Shown one piece after another: positions 18,828 to 28,389 of a stretch of DNA of 64,000 nucleotides. Source of the stretch: Glaciecola siphonariae (GTDB lineage Bacteria > Pseudomonadota > Gammaproteobacteria > Enterobacterales > Alteromonadaceae). Position 1 is the stretch's first letter, and the number at the start of each line of letters is the position of its first letter. The notes beneath the pieces are model-generated. The model made no database searches, was not told where the DNA came from, and saw nothing but the letters and a program-made list of their open reading frames with translations. Made by a program: the position numbers and the translations under genes. The DNA lies in assembly GCF_042652645.1 (NCBI RefSeq), contig NZ_JBHSGU010000002.1:1116001-1180000 (forward strand). The letters run 5' to 3'.

Positions 18828-19757
18828 TTATTTTTGGCTTTCAGACACAAAATACTCAATTTCTTTGATGCAGTATCTAAGCACAGGATTCAAGCGAGTA
18901 TTTTTACCGTTCATAACAAACAAATCGTGCGCAAATGGAAACATCGAGCCTTTGGCAATGGGCACAAGCCCCGTTGCCGCTCCTTGCTCTTTGGCGATGT
19001 AATCTGGCAACAGGCCAACATACTCGCCAGTCATTACCGCTGCCATGCATACATCAAAGGAGTCAGAAAACGTTTGAATGCTTAGCCGCTTATCATTGCT
19101 TATGTAATTTGAAGACGACAAACCTGAAATACCAATCGCTGGATAGTCTTCAATATTCACTGAATCTGGTAAGGCATCTACATCACGGAATTTAGCAAGC
19201 GGATGACTAGGTGAACAGTACAGTCGGCCTTTGCACTGGATGCCAACTGGATGAAACATGACCGATTCGGGCTTAACCATGTCGTAGGTTGATAAAACCA
19301 AATGACATTCGCCCGACAGCGCTACATGCTCAACCTCGTTGTACAAACGGGTTTGAATATTCACGTGAATATCGTCGAACTTTTTCATCGTACTCTTCAC
19401 GGCTTTAGCCACGGCTAATTGCATTGAAGTAGCTAGGCCAGCCATCAGTACAATAGTAATGTGGCCTGAATAATCGTCGTGGAGGCTTTTAAGGTTAAAT
19501 ACAAAATTATCGAAGGCATTGAAAATGCGTTTGGTTTCTTGAAACACCACTTCACCTTCTTTTGTCATCTGAAATCCGCCGCGACCGCGATGACACAACA
19601 CCAAGTCTAATCGTTCTTCTAATTTTTTAATGGCAGCACTGATGTTGGGACGCTGCATACGCAGCACAGGCTCGGCTGCGGTAAAGCCATTGCATGAGGC
19701 AACTGCGTAAAATACGCGCAATAACTTAATATCCGACTCTTGCAAACGATTAAGCAT
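18828..19757 (-). CDS. LysR-family transcriptional regulator
   Basis: A 309-residue LysR-type regulator. The N-terminal winged helix-turn-helix runs over about residues 8-67 (LLRVFYAVASCNGFTAAE, then ISAAIKKLEERLDLVLCHR), with the LysR substrate domain from about 93 to 300. The FDVCMAAVMTGEYVGLLPDY segment is typical of the C-terminal effector domain. It has no divergent target gene: the neighbours are convergent queC and, upstream, the 3' end of uvrB, so the regulon cannot be inferred from position. Confidence 0.92.
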   Translation of the reverse strand: MLNRLQESDIKLLRVFYAVASCNGFTAAEPVLRMQRPNISAAIKKLEERLDLVLCHRGRGGFQMTKEGEVVFQETKRIFNAFDNFVFNLKSLHDDYSGHITIVLMAGLATSMQLAVAKAVKSTMKKFDDIHVNIQTRLYNEVEHVALSGECHLVLSTYDMVKPESVMFHPVGIQCKGRLYCSPSHPLAKFRDVDALPDSVNIEDYPAIGISGLSSSNYISNDKRLSIQTFSDSFDVCMAAVMTGEYVGLLPDYIAKEQGAATGLVPIAKGSMFPFAHDLFVMNGKNTRLNPVLRYCIKEIEYFVSESQK

Positions 19758-19896
19758 GGATGTTCCTTAATAACAAAGTGTAACACTAATATTCGTGCGC
19801 GGTTTTTGCACCACGACACGAATAAGTCATCTATATCTATTAAGTTATCGTTTTGTATAACTTAAACTTTACACTTTTCTATTAATTTGGGCAAAA

Positions 19897-21915
19897 TTAA
19901 GACAATTTTACGACTTCAGCGCGCAATGTCTCCACCTCATCCCGCAATGAAGCGGCCTTTTCGAATTCTAAATCTCTGGCATGTTCGAACATACGTTTTT
20001 CTAATTGCGTGATTTGCGCCATCATATCGGTGACCGACATGGCTTTTTGCGCTTTTTGCTTATCGCCCATTTTCTTCAGCTTAATCTTGCCCGAAGCAGG
20101 ATGAGCAGAGCTGTCGCCTAAGTCCATTATATCGGTAATTGGCTTATTAAGCTGTTGCGGGACTATGCCGTTTTCAAGGTTGTAAGCACGCTGTTTTTCG
20201 CGGCGACGGTCAGTTTCATCTATCGCTTTGCGCATTGATTTGGTGATGGTATCGCCATACAAAATAGCGTGACCGTTGAGGTGGCGAGCCGCCCTACCAA
20301 TTGTTTGTATAAGCGATTTTTCAGCGCGTAGGAAGCCTTCTTTATCTGCATCTAATATTGCCACTAAAGACACCTCTGGCATATCTAAGCCCTCACGCAG
20401 CAGGTTTATACCCACTAGAACGTCAAATTTACCTATACGCAGGTCACGAATTATTTCGATACGCTCAACCGTATCAATATCAGAATGCAGATAGCGCACT
20501 CTGACCCCATGTTCGTTAAGATATTCTGTCAAATCCTCAGACATTCGTTTTGTCAGCGTGGTAATGAGAACGCGCTCGTTAACCGCAACTCGTTTATGAA
20601 TTTCAGAGAGTACATCATCAACCTGTGTTGCTACCGGCCTTACTTCAATTTCAGGGTCAAGCAAGCCTGTCGGACGCACTACTTGCTCTATCACGTCACC
20701 GCCAGACTTCTCAAGCTCATAGTTTCCAGGCGTGGCCGAAACATATATCGTTTGCGGGGAGATACGCTCAAACTCGTCGAACTTCAAGGGCCTATTGTCG
20801 AGCGCCGATGGCAATCTAAATCCATATTCTACAAGTGTTTCTTTGCGCGAGCGGTCACCTTTGTACATTGCGCCAATCTGAGATACCGTCACATGCGACT
20901 CGTCAATAAACAACAATCCGTCTGCGGGGAAGTAATCGAGCAAGGTAGGGGGAGGCTCGCCCGGAGCACGGCCAGAAAGATAACGCGAGTAGTTTTCAAT
21001 ACCCGAGCAATACCCTAACTCTAGCATCATCTCAATATCAAATTGAGTGCGCTGAGATATACGCTGTTCTTCAAGTAATTTGTGGTTGTCTTTAAGCTGC
21101 TTTTGCCTTTCTTTTAATTCAGTCTTAATAAATTCGATAGCATCAACAATTTTCTCACGCGGCGTCACGTAATGCGTTTTCGGGAACACAGTAGTACGAA
21201 TGACGTTTTTATCAACCACACCGGTGAGTGGATCAAATAGGCTAATTTGCTCTATTTCTTCATCAAACAGCTGTACTCTCACCGCTTGTTTTTCGGAGTC
21301 GGCAGGAAATATATCGATAACGTCACCGCGCACCCTAAAAGTACCGCGCTCAAAGGCGATATCGTTGCGTTTGTACTGCAGTTCGGCCAAGCGACGTAAA
21401 ATGTCGCGCTGGTCCATTAAGTCGCCTTTTCGCAAATGCAGGAGCATTTTCATATAGCTTTTAGGATCGCCCAAACCGTAAATCGCCGATACCGAAGCGA
21501 TGATCACCACGTCTCGACGTTCCATCAATGCCTTTGTTGCCGACAAACGCATCTGCTCGATGTGATCGTTTATCGAGGCGTCTTTTTCAATAAAGGTGTC
21601 AGTGCTCGGTACATACGCTTCAGGCTGGTAGTAATCGTAATAGGAAACAAAGTATTCAACCGCATTGTTCGGAAAAAAGTCTTTCATCTCACCGTATAGC
21701 TGCGCCGCCAAGGTTTTATTGTGCGCAAGAATTAAGGTGGGTCGCTGCACTTGAGAAATGACGTTTGCCATCGTGAATGTTTTACCGGAGCCGGTTACCC
21801 CCAGCAGCGTTTGCGTGGCAAGACCGCTTTCAAGGCCATCGACCAATGACGCAATCGCATTTGGCTGGTCGCCCGCGGGCGAATATTTTGAGACTAAATC
21901 AAAGCCTTTACTCAT
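19897..21915 (-). CDS. uvrB: Excinuclease ABC subunit B
   Basis: UvrB verifies DNA damage in nucleotide excision repair with UvrA and positions UvrC. 672 residues (E. coli 673). Walker A is GVTGSGKTFTMANV near residue 40, the beta-hairpin YYDYYQPEAYVP near 93-104 inserts between DNA strands, DEXD-type FIDESHVT is present, and the C-terminal UVR motif FEHARDLEFEKAASLRDEVE binds UvrC. The start overlaps the end of the upstream MATE gene by 8 bp, so the two are probably cotranscribed. No LexA box was noticed in the upstream sequence. Confidence 0.98.
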   Translation of the reverse strand: MSKGFDLVSKYSPAGDQPNAIASLVDGLESGLATQTLLGVTGSGKTFTMANVISQVQRPTLILAHNKTLAAQLYGEMKDFFPNNAVEYFVSYYDYYQPEAYVPSTDTFIEKDASINDHIEQMRLSATKALMERRDVVIIASVSAIYGLGDPKSYMKMLLHLRKGDLMDQRDILRRLAELQYKRNDIAFERGTFRVRGDVIDIFPADSEKQAVRVQLFDEEIEQISLFDPLTGVVDKNVIRTTVFPKTHYVTPREKIVDAIEFIKTELKERQKQLKDNHKLLEEQRISQRTQFDIEMMLELGYCSGIENYSRYLSGRAPGEPPPTLLDYFPADGLLFIDESHVTVSQIGAMYKGDRSRKETLVEYGFRLPSALDNRPLKFDEFERISPQTIYVSATPGNYELEKSGGDVIEQVVRPTGLLDPEIEVRPVATQVDDVLSEIHKRVAVNERVLITTLTKRMSEDLTEYLNEHGVRVRYLHSDIDTVERIEIIRDLRIGKFDVLVGINLLREGLDMPEVSLVAILDADKEGFLRAEKSLIQTIGRAARHLNGHAILYGDTITKSMRKAIDETDRRREKQRAYNLENGIVPQQLNKPITDIMDLGDSSAHPASGKIKLKKMGDKQKAQKAMSVTDMMAQITQLEKRMFEHARDLEFEKAASLRDEVETLRAEVVKLS

Positions 21916-23317
21916 TAGTGGCCTTTTTGTTGATGTTAATAACAGAAGAAGCGTGGTTTTGTTCGTATATCGTCTTTTGTTGGTTCACTTCTTTCATAAA
22001 CCAATAGTATGAAAGCGCGGCTGTCACGAAGTTCGCGATTACGCAGCCCCAGAACAAACCAAGCAGACCAAACATTGTGCTGCCTACATAGGCAAATGGA
22101 ACATAGCATACAAATAAGCGAACGATACTCAACACCAATGCCCCCATGGGCTTGTGCATCGCATTTAATGATGAATTCGTTAAAATAATGATGCCCTGCA
22201 AACCGTAACCGAGTGGCACAATAAACAAGAAAAGCTGAATATACTCGCTTACTTCTTGTTCTTTGGCAAAAATAGCCGCTACCCATGGCGCAGTTATCGC
22301 AAGCACTGCAAACATGAACAGCTGCCAGGCCATCACAAATTTAAGACTTAACTTGTAAGAATCAATTATGCGTTCAAACTTATTTGCGCCAAAGTTTTGC
22401 GAAATGAAAGGCGGCAGTGACATGGACAGTGCGAGCACCAAAATACTTGCCATAGACTCTAACCGGCTGCCTACTCCCCATGCGGCAACTGCCTCAGCGC
22501 CGTAGCTTGCTACAATAGCGGTTAATATAGCGCCAGCGATAGGCGTGAGCATGTTAGCGCCAGCCGCTGGTAAGCCAATGCTGAGTACGCCGCGTGCCGC
22601 TTGCTTGAAATCCTCAAAACCAAGTAGCCTTGACTCGATTAAATTTCGCTGTACCGCGAGCAAATATAAAATCCATACCGCGCAAACAGCCCAAGCGATG
22701 CAGGTCGCAATGGCGGCTCCTTGAATGCCAAACGCCGGTATTGGTCCCATTCCAAAAATCAAAATTGGGTCGAGCAGAGCGTTAATGCCTCCGCCAGTTG
22801 CCATAATAATACTTGGGGTTTTAGTATCTCCGGCGGCACGTAAAATACTATTTCCGACCATAGGAATGGCTAGAAATACGCCAGATAAAAACCACACCGA
22901 CATGTAATCGTGAATGTATCCTAGGAGTTGTTGGCTTGCGCCCATCGCGGTGAAAACGGGCTGAATCATCCAATACCCGAAAAGACACAAAACGCTAACG
23001 AGCAAAACCGACAGCATGATTGAGCCGCTCGCAATAGCTTTCGCATGACTAGTTTCGCCGCTACCTAAGAATTTGCCAATGACTGCAGATGTGCCTATCC
23101 CTAAGCCAATGTTTAAGCTAATTACGGTAAAGGTTACCGGGAAGGTAAAGCTGATAGCGGCGAGCTGATCGGTACCCAATAGACTTACAAAATAAGTATC
23201 GACCAAAGAAAATGTCATCAACATAATCATGCCGAATATCATAGGCACGGTCATGTTTTTGAGCGTTGATGGAATGTCGTCTGAAACTAAATTCCGAGCA
23301 CTAGTTGTTGACTTCAC
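21908..23317 (-). CDS. MATE-family efflux transporter
   Basis: A 469-residue multidrug and toxin extrusion antiporter with about twelve membrane segments in two repeated halves (each beginning with a segment like PMIFGMIMLMTFSLVDTYFV and GLPAAGANMLTPIAGAILTAIV). It should export cationic compounds in exchange for sodium or protons across the inner membrane. The start is a GTG; an internal ATG at about residue 22 is the alternative. The 3' end overlaps uvrB by 8 bp. The substrate is unknown. Confidence 0.92.
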   Translation of the reverse strand: MKSTTSARNLVSDDIPSTLKNMTVPMIFGMIMLMTFSLVDTYFVSLLGTDQLAAISFTFPVTFTVISLNIGLGIGTSAVIGKFLGSGETSHAKAIASGSIMLSVLLVSVLCLFGYWMIQPVFTAMGASQQLLGYIHDYMSVWFLSGVFLAIPMVGNSILRAAGDTKTPSIIMATGGGINALLDPILIFGMGPIPAFGIQGAAIATCIAWAVCAVWILYLLAVQRNLIESRLLGFEDFKQAARGVLSIGLPAAGANMLTPIAGAILTAIVASYGAEAVAAWGVGSRLESMASILVLALSMSLPPFISQNFGANKFERIIDSYKLSLKFVMAWQLFMFAVLAITAPWVAAIFAKEQEVSEYIQLFLFIVPLGYGLQGIIILTNSSLNAMHKPMGALVLSIVRLFVCYVPFAYVGSTMFGLLGLFWGCVIANFVTAALSYYWFMKEVNQQKTIYEQNHASSVININKKATNE

Positions 23318-24136
23318 GAGTGATTGTTTACCAAAGTAGTATTTACCTAATTAAGCACAAACAAAGCGATATCGCTTCACTATACATGACTTATACTCAT
23401 ACTGGCGCAGTAAGTGCACTTTAGTAGGTATAAAAGTCTGCATAAATCATCAAGAACTTACTTGCCAGTCGCAAATACCGGCCTTAACCTAGCTGTCACA
23501 TTTTTGACACATATGGCGTCAATTCGCCGTCTGCCTCATTCATCACATGAATAGTCGCAAATTTAACACACAGGCAGCGAGGTACTACGCCCTTTTGCCT
23601 GTTGACAAATAAGGGCAATATCAATAAACCCTTAAGCATCTGATTTTGCTTATAAAATTAAATTTAATCAAAAAAAATTGAATTCATTATTGACAAGCCA
23701 TCGATTTATACTGACCAAATTTTAAAAATTTAATACACATAGTTATCCACAGAAAACGTGGATAACTGGCTGCGCCTTAATAATGGCGCTAGTTACAAAC
23801 TTGTTTAGTTTTTTCGATGTAAGTTGTTACTAACCAGTTAATTCCGATAGGACTATTACAGTTTTATGAATAACTGTGTAAAGATACAGTAATCAACTAA
23901 AAATTAATATCTTTTTATTCGGTATTTACTGAAATAATGATTATTAAGTTATAAGTAGCAAAAACAATATCTCAGGTTTTTTAAGACAATTAATTAATAA
24001 AATTAGCGTGATTTCTCTTGCTTATTTTTTAACTTGTGTGTTCCGAAAATACACTTAAATACAGTATGCTCTGCTGTAAAAACCATCAGTCGAAGTGCTC
24101 TACTTCGGATATTATTTAAAAAACCGCAATTGTTTA
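23318..24136. other. AT-rich intergenic region without genes, upstream of the tRNA-Asn pair
   Basis: About 0.8 kb with no credible reading frame. It contains A+T-rich tracts (about 23,640-23,740 and 23,860-24,060), a DnaA-box-like cluster at 23,731-23,765, the inverted repeat AATAATGATTATT at about 23,933-23,945, a TTGAC...GTCAA inverted repeat near 23,504-23,522 and a small hairpin CGAAGT-GCTCT-ACTTCG at 24,091-24,107. See the finding on a possible DnaA-binding region. Confidence 0.7.
23731..23765. promoter_or_regulatory. DnaA-box-like cluster (palindromic pair plus a third site)
   Basis: TTATCCACA at 23,743-23,751 is a perfect consensus DnaA box. CGTGGATAA at 23,757-23,765 is a second box on the opposite strand with one mismatch, and TAATACACA at 23,731-23,739 differs from TTATNCACA at one position. 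The pair also forms a perfect 10-bp stem (AGTTATCCAC with GTGGATAACT), so a hairpin or another regulator is an alternative reading. An AT-rich tract lies directly upstream. Confidence 0.5.
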
Positions 24137-24165
24137 TTGACAGTTTACTGCATGCTCTTTAATAT
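24137..24165 (+). promoter_or_regulatory. Sigma-70 promoter of the tRNA-Asn pair
   Basis: TTGACA, a 17-bp spacer and TAATAT (one mismatch from consensus), followed by a GC-rich stretch (GCGCATCC) as in stringently controlled stable-RNA promoters. Transcription should start about 15 bp before the first tRNA. Confidence 0.85.
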
Positions 24166-24186
24166 GCGCATCCGTTAAAAGTCAGG

Positions 24187-24263
24187 TCCCCCTTAGCTCA
24201 GTTGGTTAGAGCGACGGACTGTTAATCCGCAGGTCCCCCGTTCGAGTCGGGGAGGGGGAGCCA
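24187..24263 (+). tRNA. tRNA-Asn (GUU), copy 1
   Basis: A 77-nt cloverleaf with the CCA end encoded. The acceptor arms TCCCCCT and AGGGGGA pair fully, the D-arm AGCTCAGTTGGTTAGAGC and T-loop GTTCGAGTC are standard, and the anticodon loop reads CTGTTAA (anticodon GTT at 24,221-24,223). Identical to the copy 26 bp downstream. Confidence 0.98.
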
Positions 24264-24289
24264 ACTTTTAATGCACTTTTTATGATAAT

Positions 24290-24366
24290 TCCCCCTTAGC
24301 TCAGTTGGTTAGAGCGACGGACTGTTAATCCGCAGGTCCCCCGTTCGAGTCGGGGAGGGGGAGCCA
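24290..24366 (+). tRNA. tRNA-Asn (GUU), copy 2
   Basis: Identical 77-nt sequence to the first copy, with encoded CCA, and 26 bp away, so both are surely made from one transcript. The tandem duplication suggests gene dosage for high expression. Confidence 0.98.
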
Positions 24367-24536
24367 TCATAAATCGAGTCTCTCTTATCTATTCTATACT
24401 CCCCACCGAATCCATCAATTAGCGAATACCCTTACGTTTAACGTGTTGTTTAATCTGTCTGAAAAGGCGATAATTCTAGACTTCGAAAGACGCGCAGATT
24501 CAGACGTAAAATAAGCAAAGGTTCAAGTATTCGACA

Positions 24537-25115
24537 ATGATAGAAATATTACTGCTACTGCTAAGTACAGTTTTGGTGAACAACTTTGTGTTAGTGCAGT
24601 TTTTAGGACTTTGCCCCTTCATGGGTGTGTCTGGAAAACTGGAAACTGCCATTGGAATGTCGATGGCGACTACGTTTGTGCTGACCATCGCATCTATGAG
24701 CAGTTATCTTGTGGAATCTTACATCCTTCAGCCGCTCGGAATAGAATACCTGCGTACCTTAAGCTTTATATTGGTGATAGCGGTAGTGGTGCAGTTTACC
24801 GAAATGGTAGTGCGAAAAACAAGTCCTAGCCTCTATCGCCTGCTCGGCATATTTCTCCCCTTAATTACCACTAACTGCGCCGTGTTAGGCGTGGCCCTTT
24901 TGAACACCACTAAACAACATAATTTTTTAGAGTCGATAGTATATGGCTTCGGTGCCGCTGTGGGCTTCTCGTTTGTGCTTATTTTGTTTTCAGCTATGCG
25001 CGAGCGACTTAGCGCAGCCGATGTCCCAGTGCCTTTCAAAGGTGCCTCTATCGCTATGATTACCGCCGGTCTAATGTCTTTGGCCTTTATGGGCTTTACG
25101 GGCCTAATAAAATGA
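24537..25115 (+). CDS. rsxA: Electron transport complex subunit RsxA/RnfA
   Basis: First gene of the Rsx (Rnf) operon. The complex couples electron flow between NADH and ferredoxin-type carriers to ion movement across the inner membrane, and in E. coli keeps SoxR reduced. A 192-residue membrane protein with six segments; NNFVLVQFLGLCPFMGVS and ITTNCAVLGVALLN are hallmark blocks shared with RsxE, and a cysteine in each is thought to hold an Fe-S centre. The stop overlaps the rsxB start (ATGA). Confidence 0.97.
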   Translation: MIEILLLLLSTVLVNNFVLVQFLGLCPFMGVSGKLETAIGMSMATTFVLTIASMSSYLVESYILQPLGIEYLRTLSFILVIAVVVQFTEMVVRKTSPSLYRLLGIFLPLITTNCAVLGVALLNTTKQHNFLESIVYGFGAAVGFSFVLILFSAMRERLSAADVPVPFKGASIAMITAGLMSLAFMGFTGLIK

Positions 25116-25681
25116 CGTTTACCCTCATCGCCATTATTATATTCTCGAGCATTGCTTTGGTGTTTGGTGCTTTGCTCGCTTATGCATCCATTCGCTTTAA
25201 GGTAGAGAGTGACCCGCTTGTTGAACAAATCGACAGCGTGTTACCACAAACGCAGTGCGGCCAATGTGGCTACCCGGGCTGCCGTCCTTATGCCGAAGCA
25301 ATAGCCAATGGCGATGAAATAAACAAATGTCCTCCTGGTGGGGAGGCAACGATAAAAGAATTGGCCGACTTAATGGGCGTCGAAGCAAAACCTTTAGATG
25401 CAGACCACGGCACTGAGGATATTAAGAAAGTAGCGTTTATTCGCGAAGATGAGTGTATAGGATGCACAAAATGCATTCAGGCCTGCCCGGTAGACGCCAT
25501 TATTGGCGCGGCAAAACATATGCACACCGTGATTATTGACGAATGCACGGGCTGCGATTTATGTGTTGCCCCCTGCCCTGTCGATTGTATCGATATGGTA
25601 CCGCTAAACGACAATGCTGAAAGTTGGCAGTGGGATTTTACACACGTAAGCGTGGGCGAAATCCCAGTTAAGCAGCTATAG
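25112..25681 (+). CDS. rsxB: Electron transport complex ferredoxin subunit RsxB/RnfB
   Basis: A 189-residue membrane-anchored multi-cluster ferredoxin. One N-terminal helix (residues 4-25) is followed by the CGQCGYPGC...CPPGG cluster-binding domain (near 49-73) and two 4Fe-4S motifs, CIGCTKCIQACPVDA and CTGCDLCVAPCPVDC. It feeds electrons within the Rsx complex. Overlaps rsxA by 4 bp; rsxC follows 9 bp later. Confidence 0.97.
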   Translation: MTFTLIAIIIFSSIALVFGALLAYASIRFKVESDPLVEQIDSVLPQTQCGQCGYPGCRPYAEAIANGDEINKCPPGGEATIKELADLMGVEAKPLDADHGTEDIKKVAFIREDECIGCTKCIQACPVDAIIGAAKHMHTVIIDECTGCDLCVAPCPVDCIDMVPLNDNAESWQWDFTHVSVGEIPVKQL

Positions 25682-25690
25682 GGAGCCAAT

Positions 25691-27307
25691 ATGTTTGCCG
25701 ATTACGACCAAATAATGGAACGCCTTGCTCTGCAGCAGTTGTGGGATTTTCCGGGTGGAGTACACCCTGCTGAAAAAAAATCTTTATCTAATCAAAGTAA
25801 TATTGCACGCCTTCCTTTACCCGATGTCGTTCACATCCCGCTTAAGCAACACATCGGTGTGCAAGGCGATGTTTTAGTTAAAGTAGGCGACACCGTAAAG
25901 AAAGGTCAAGCACTTACCGCTAGCGAAAATGCCTTTGCAGTCCCGGTGCATGCATCGAGTTCTGGAGAAGTCATTGCGATAGATGAACATGTGTCTGCAC
26001 ACCCCTCTGGCATGAGTGAATTAACGGTTACCATAAAGTTAGATGGGCTAGACACGCAGGCTGAATTTACCCCTCTTACTGACTATAACAAGCGCAGCAA
26101 AAGCGAAATCATAGAAGCAATTTGTCGAGCGGGCATCAGCGGCATGGGCGGCGCGGGTTTTCCAACGCATCTTAAGTCGAACAATGTGCAACCCATTGAG
26201 TTTTTGATTATAAATGGCATTGAATGCGAGCCCTACATAAGCTCAGACGACCGTTTAATGCGAGAACATGCTTGGCAAATTAGACAAGGCATCGATATTT
26301 TGTGCTATTTGCTTAACCCCAAACAGGTCATTGTGGCGGTGGAAGATAATAAACCAGAGGCGCTTGAAACACTTTCCATCGCATGCCAGCAGCAAGACAC
26401 TTATCATGTTGTTAGCGTGCCTACCAAATATCCCGCTGGTGGCGAAAAGCAGCTCATACAAGTATTAACCTCCCGTGAGGTCCCAGCGACCGGACTGCCA
26501 GTAGACGTGGGATGTTTAATGTATAACGTGGGGACGTGCTATGCCATTGCAGATGCTGTTATGGAGGGCAAGCCATTAATAGAGCGCGTTGTCACTCTGA
26601 CAGGCGAGGCACTGAGCGCTCCAAAAAATGTATGGGCACGCCTTGGCACACCGATTAAACATCTTTTAAAGCACGCCGGATACGAGAGCGAGAAACAAAG
26701 CTATCCTCGTATTATTATGGGCGGCCCAATGATGGGCTTTACCTTGAGTTCAGTGCAAGTACCGGTGGTAAAAACTACGAATTGTATTTTAGTGCCTGCA
26801 AAAGGAGAGCTTCCCTTAGTAGAGGATGAGCGCGCCTGCATTCGCTGCTCCGCATGCGCTGATGCGTGTCCTGCATCGTTGCTGCCGCAGCAGATGTTTT
26901 GGCACAGCAAAGCGAAAGAATATGACAAAGCACAAGAGTATAATTTATTTGACTGCATAGAGTGCGGTGCATGCGCATACGTGTGCCCTAGCGAGATACC
27001 CCTCGTTCATTATTACCGCAAAGCAAAAGCCGATATTCGTCAACAGCGTGTTGAGAAAGAGCGGGCCGAAAAAGCGCGTATTCGTTTTGAAGCTAGACAA
27101 GAAAGGTTGCTTAAAGAAAAACAAGCGCGTGAAGAAAAACATCGCTTAGCAGCACAGGCGCGGCAAAAAGCCATGAAGACCGACGGTGGTGCGGCCAAAG
27201 ATAAAATTGCTGCGGCACTGGCCAGAGCAAAGGCAAAAAAGGCTGCATTAGCCAAACAATCCGATTCTGCGCAAACACTTAATGATTCAAAGGCAAACGA
27301 TGAGTAA
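25691..27307 (+). CDS. rsxC: Electron transport complex subunit RsxC/RnfC
   Basis: The NADH and FMN binding subunit with two 4Fe-4S clusters. 538 residues, shorter than E. coli RsxC (740) because the Ala/Lys/Glu-rich C-terminal tail is short here (from about residue 445, a predicted charged coil). Seen: the Gly-rich GMGGAGFPTHLKS flavin/NADH site near residue 150, cluster motifs CIRCSACADACP and CIECGACAYVCP near 380-425. The 3' end overlaps the rsxD start by 8 bp. Confidence 0.96.
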   Translation: MFADYDQIMERLALQQLWDFPGGVHPAEKKSLSNQSNIARLPLPDVVHIPLKQHIGVQGDVLVKVGDTVKKGQALTASENAFAVPVHASSSGEVIAIDEHVSAHPSGMSELTVTIKLDGLDTQAEFTPLTDYNKRSKSEIIEAICRAGISGMGGAGFPTHLKSNNVQPIEFLIINGIECEPYISSDDRLMREHAWQIRQGIDILCYLLNPKQVIVAVEDNKPEALETLSIACQQQDTYHVVSVPTKYPAGGEKQLIQVLTSREVPATGLPVDVGCLMYNVGTCYAIADAVMEGKPLIERVVTLTGEALSAPKNVWARLGTPIKHLLKHAGYESEKQSYPRIIMGGPMMGFTLSSVQVPVVKTTNCILVPAKGELPLVEDERACIRCSACADACPASLLPQQMFWHSKAKEYDKAQEYNLFDCIECGACAYVCPSEIPLVHYYRKAKADIRQQRVEKERAEKARIRFEARQERLLKEKQAREEKHRLAAQARQKAMKTDGGAAKDKIAAALARAKAKKAALAKQSDSAQTLNDSKANDE

Positions 27308-28388
27308 ACTACAAGTAGGCAGCTCACCGCATCATCATAATATGCGCGATACCGGACAAGTTATGCGTATTGTGATGTATGCATGCATACCGGGTATTGC
27401 CCTACAATGCTGGTTTTTTGGTGTGGGAGTACTCGTTCAAATTGGGCTTGGCGTACTCACCGCCGTCATCACCGAAGCGCTTATTTGCGAGCTGCGACGC
27501 AAACACACAGAGCGTATCATAAAAGACTCAAGCGCCGCGCTGGCGGGTTTACTGCTTGGCATTTGTATTCCACCGCTTGCTCCTTGGTGGATAGTGGTTA
27601 TTGGTAGTTTTTTCGCCATCGCCATAGTAAAACAAGCTTATGGCGGTCTTGGCTTTAATATGTTCAACCCTGCCATGGCCGCATACGTCATGCTGCTAAT
27701 TTCGTTTCCTGTGCAAATGACCGCATGGCTCCCGCCAATGGAATTAAGCGAGCAGAGCTTTACCGCGCTGGATGCTATTTTTACCGTGTTTACCGGTTTT
27801 ACCGTAGATGGCTACAGCATTGAGCAGTTGCGTATAGGATACGACGGCATGAGCATGGCTACACCACTTGATCATGTCAAAACCTCTCTTACAGAGGGCT
27901 ACACCGTACAAGAGGCCTTGCAGCATCAGATGTTCTCGGGGAGTTGGGGCCTAGCATGGGCGCCTGTGTCCATAGCCTATTTAATTGGCGGGCTTGCACT
28001 GATTAAGCTTAAGGTGATTAATTGGCATATCCCTGTGAGTATGATTATGGGTGCCATGAGCGTCGCACTTATTTTGAATTTAGCGGATAGTTCTCAGTTC
28101 GCATCTCCTTTGTTTCACTTGTTAAATGGCTCATTGATCATTGGCGCATTCTTTATTGCGACCGATCCGGTGTCAGCGGCCACCACCAATCGCGGCCGCT
28201 TAATATTTGGCGGGGCTATTGGCGCGTGGATCATTATTATTCGTACTTGGGGCAACTACCCTGATGCAGTGGCCTTTGCAGTACTGCTTCTGAATATGGC
28301 AGTACCGCTCATAGACTACTATACGCGTCCTCGAACATACGGCCATAGGCTTAAGAACAATGAGCCGCGTATAAAGGAGCAGCGCTAA
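27300..28388 (+). CDS. rsxD: Electron transport complex subunit RsxD/RnfD
   Basis: A 362-residue membrane subunit carrying covalent FMN. I use the ATG inside the end of rsxC (MSKLQVGSSPHHHNMR); an earlier in-frame codon would add six unlikely residues. About ten hydrophobic segments. The motif FNPAMAAYVMLLISFPVQMT and the C-terminal DPVSAATTNRGR block are family hallmarks; the threonine that binds FMN lies in an S(T)GAT-like segment that I did not place with certainty. rsxG starts 2 bp after the stop. Confidence 0.95.
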   Translation: MSKLQVGSSPHHHNMRDTGQVMRIVMYACIPGIALQCWFFGVGVLVQIGLGVLTAVITEALICELRRKHTERIIKDSSAALAGLLLGICIPPLAPWWIVVIGSFFAIAIVKQAYGGLGFNMFNPAMAAYVMLLISFPVQMTAWLPPMELSEQSFTALDAIFTVFTGFTVDGYSIEQLRIGYDGMSMATPLDHVKTSLTEGYTVQEALQHQMFSGSWGLAWAPVSIAYLIGGLALIKLKVINWHIPVSMIMGAMSVALILNLADSSQFASPLFHLLNGSLIIGAFFIATDPVSAATTNRGRLIFGGAIGAWIIIIRTWGNYPDAVAFAVLLLNMAVPLIDYYTRPRTYGHRLKNNEPRIKEQR

Positions 28389-28389
28389 C

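Noticed and set aside
20485..21018. Long open frame (177 codons) antisense to uvrB
   Set aside because: It lies wholly inside uvrB on the other strand, has no family-like motifs, and uvrB is certain.
23318..24136. Calling the region the chromosomal origin of replication
   Set aside because: Only two good DnaA boxes and one near-match are seen, and no origin-linked genes are nearby; kept as a finding only.
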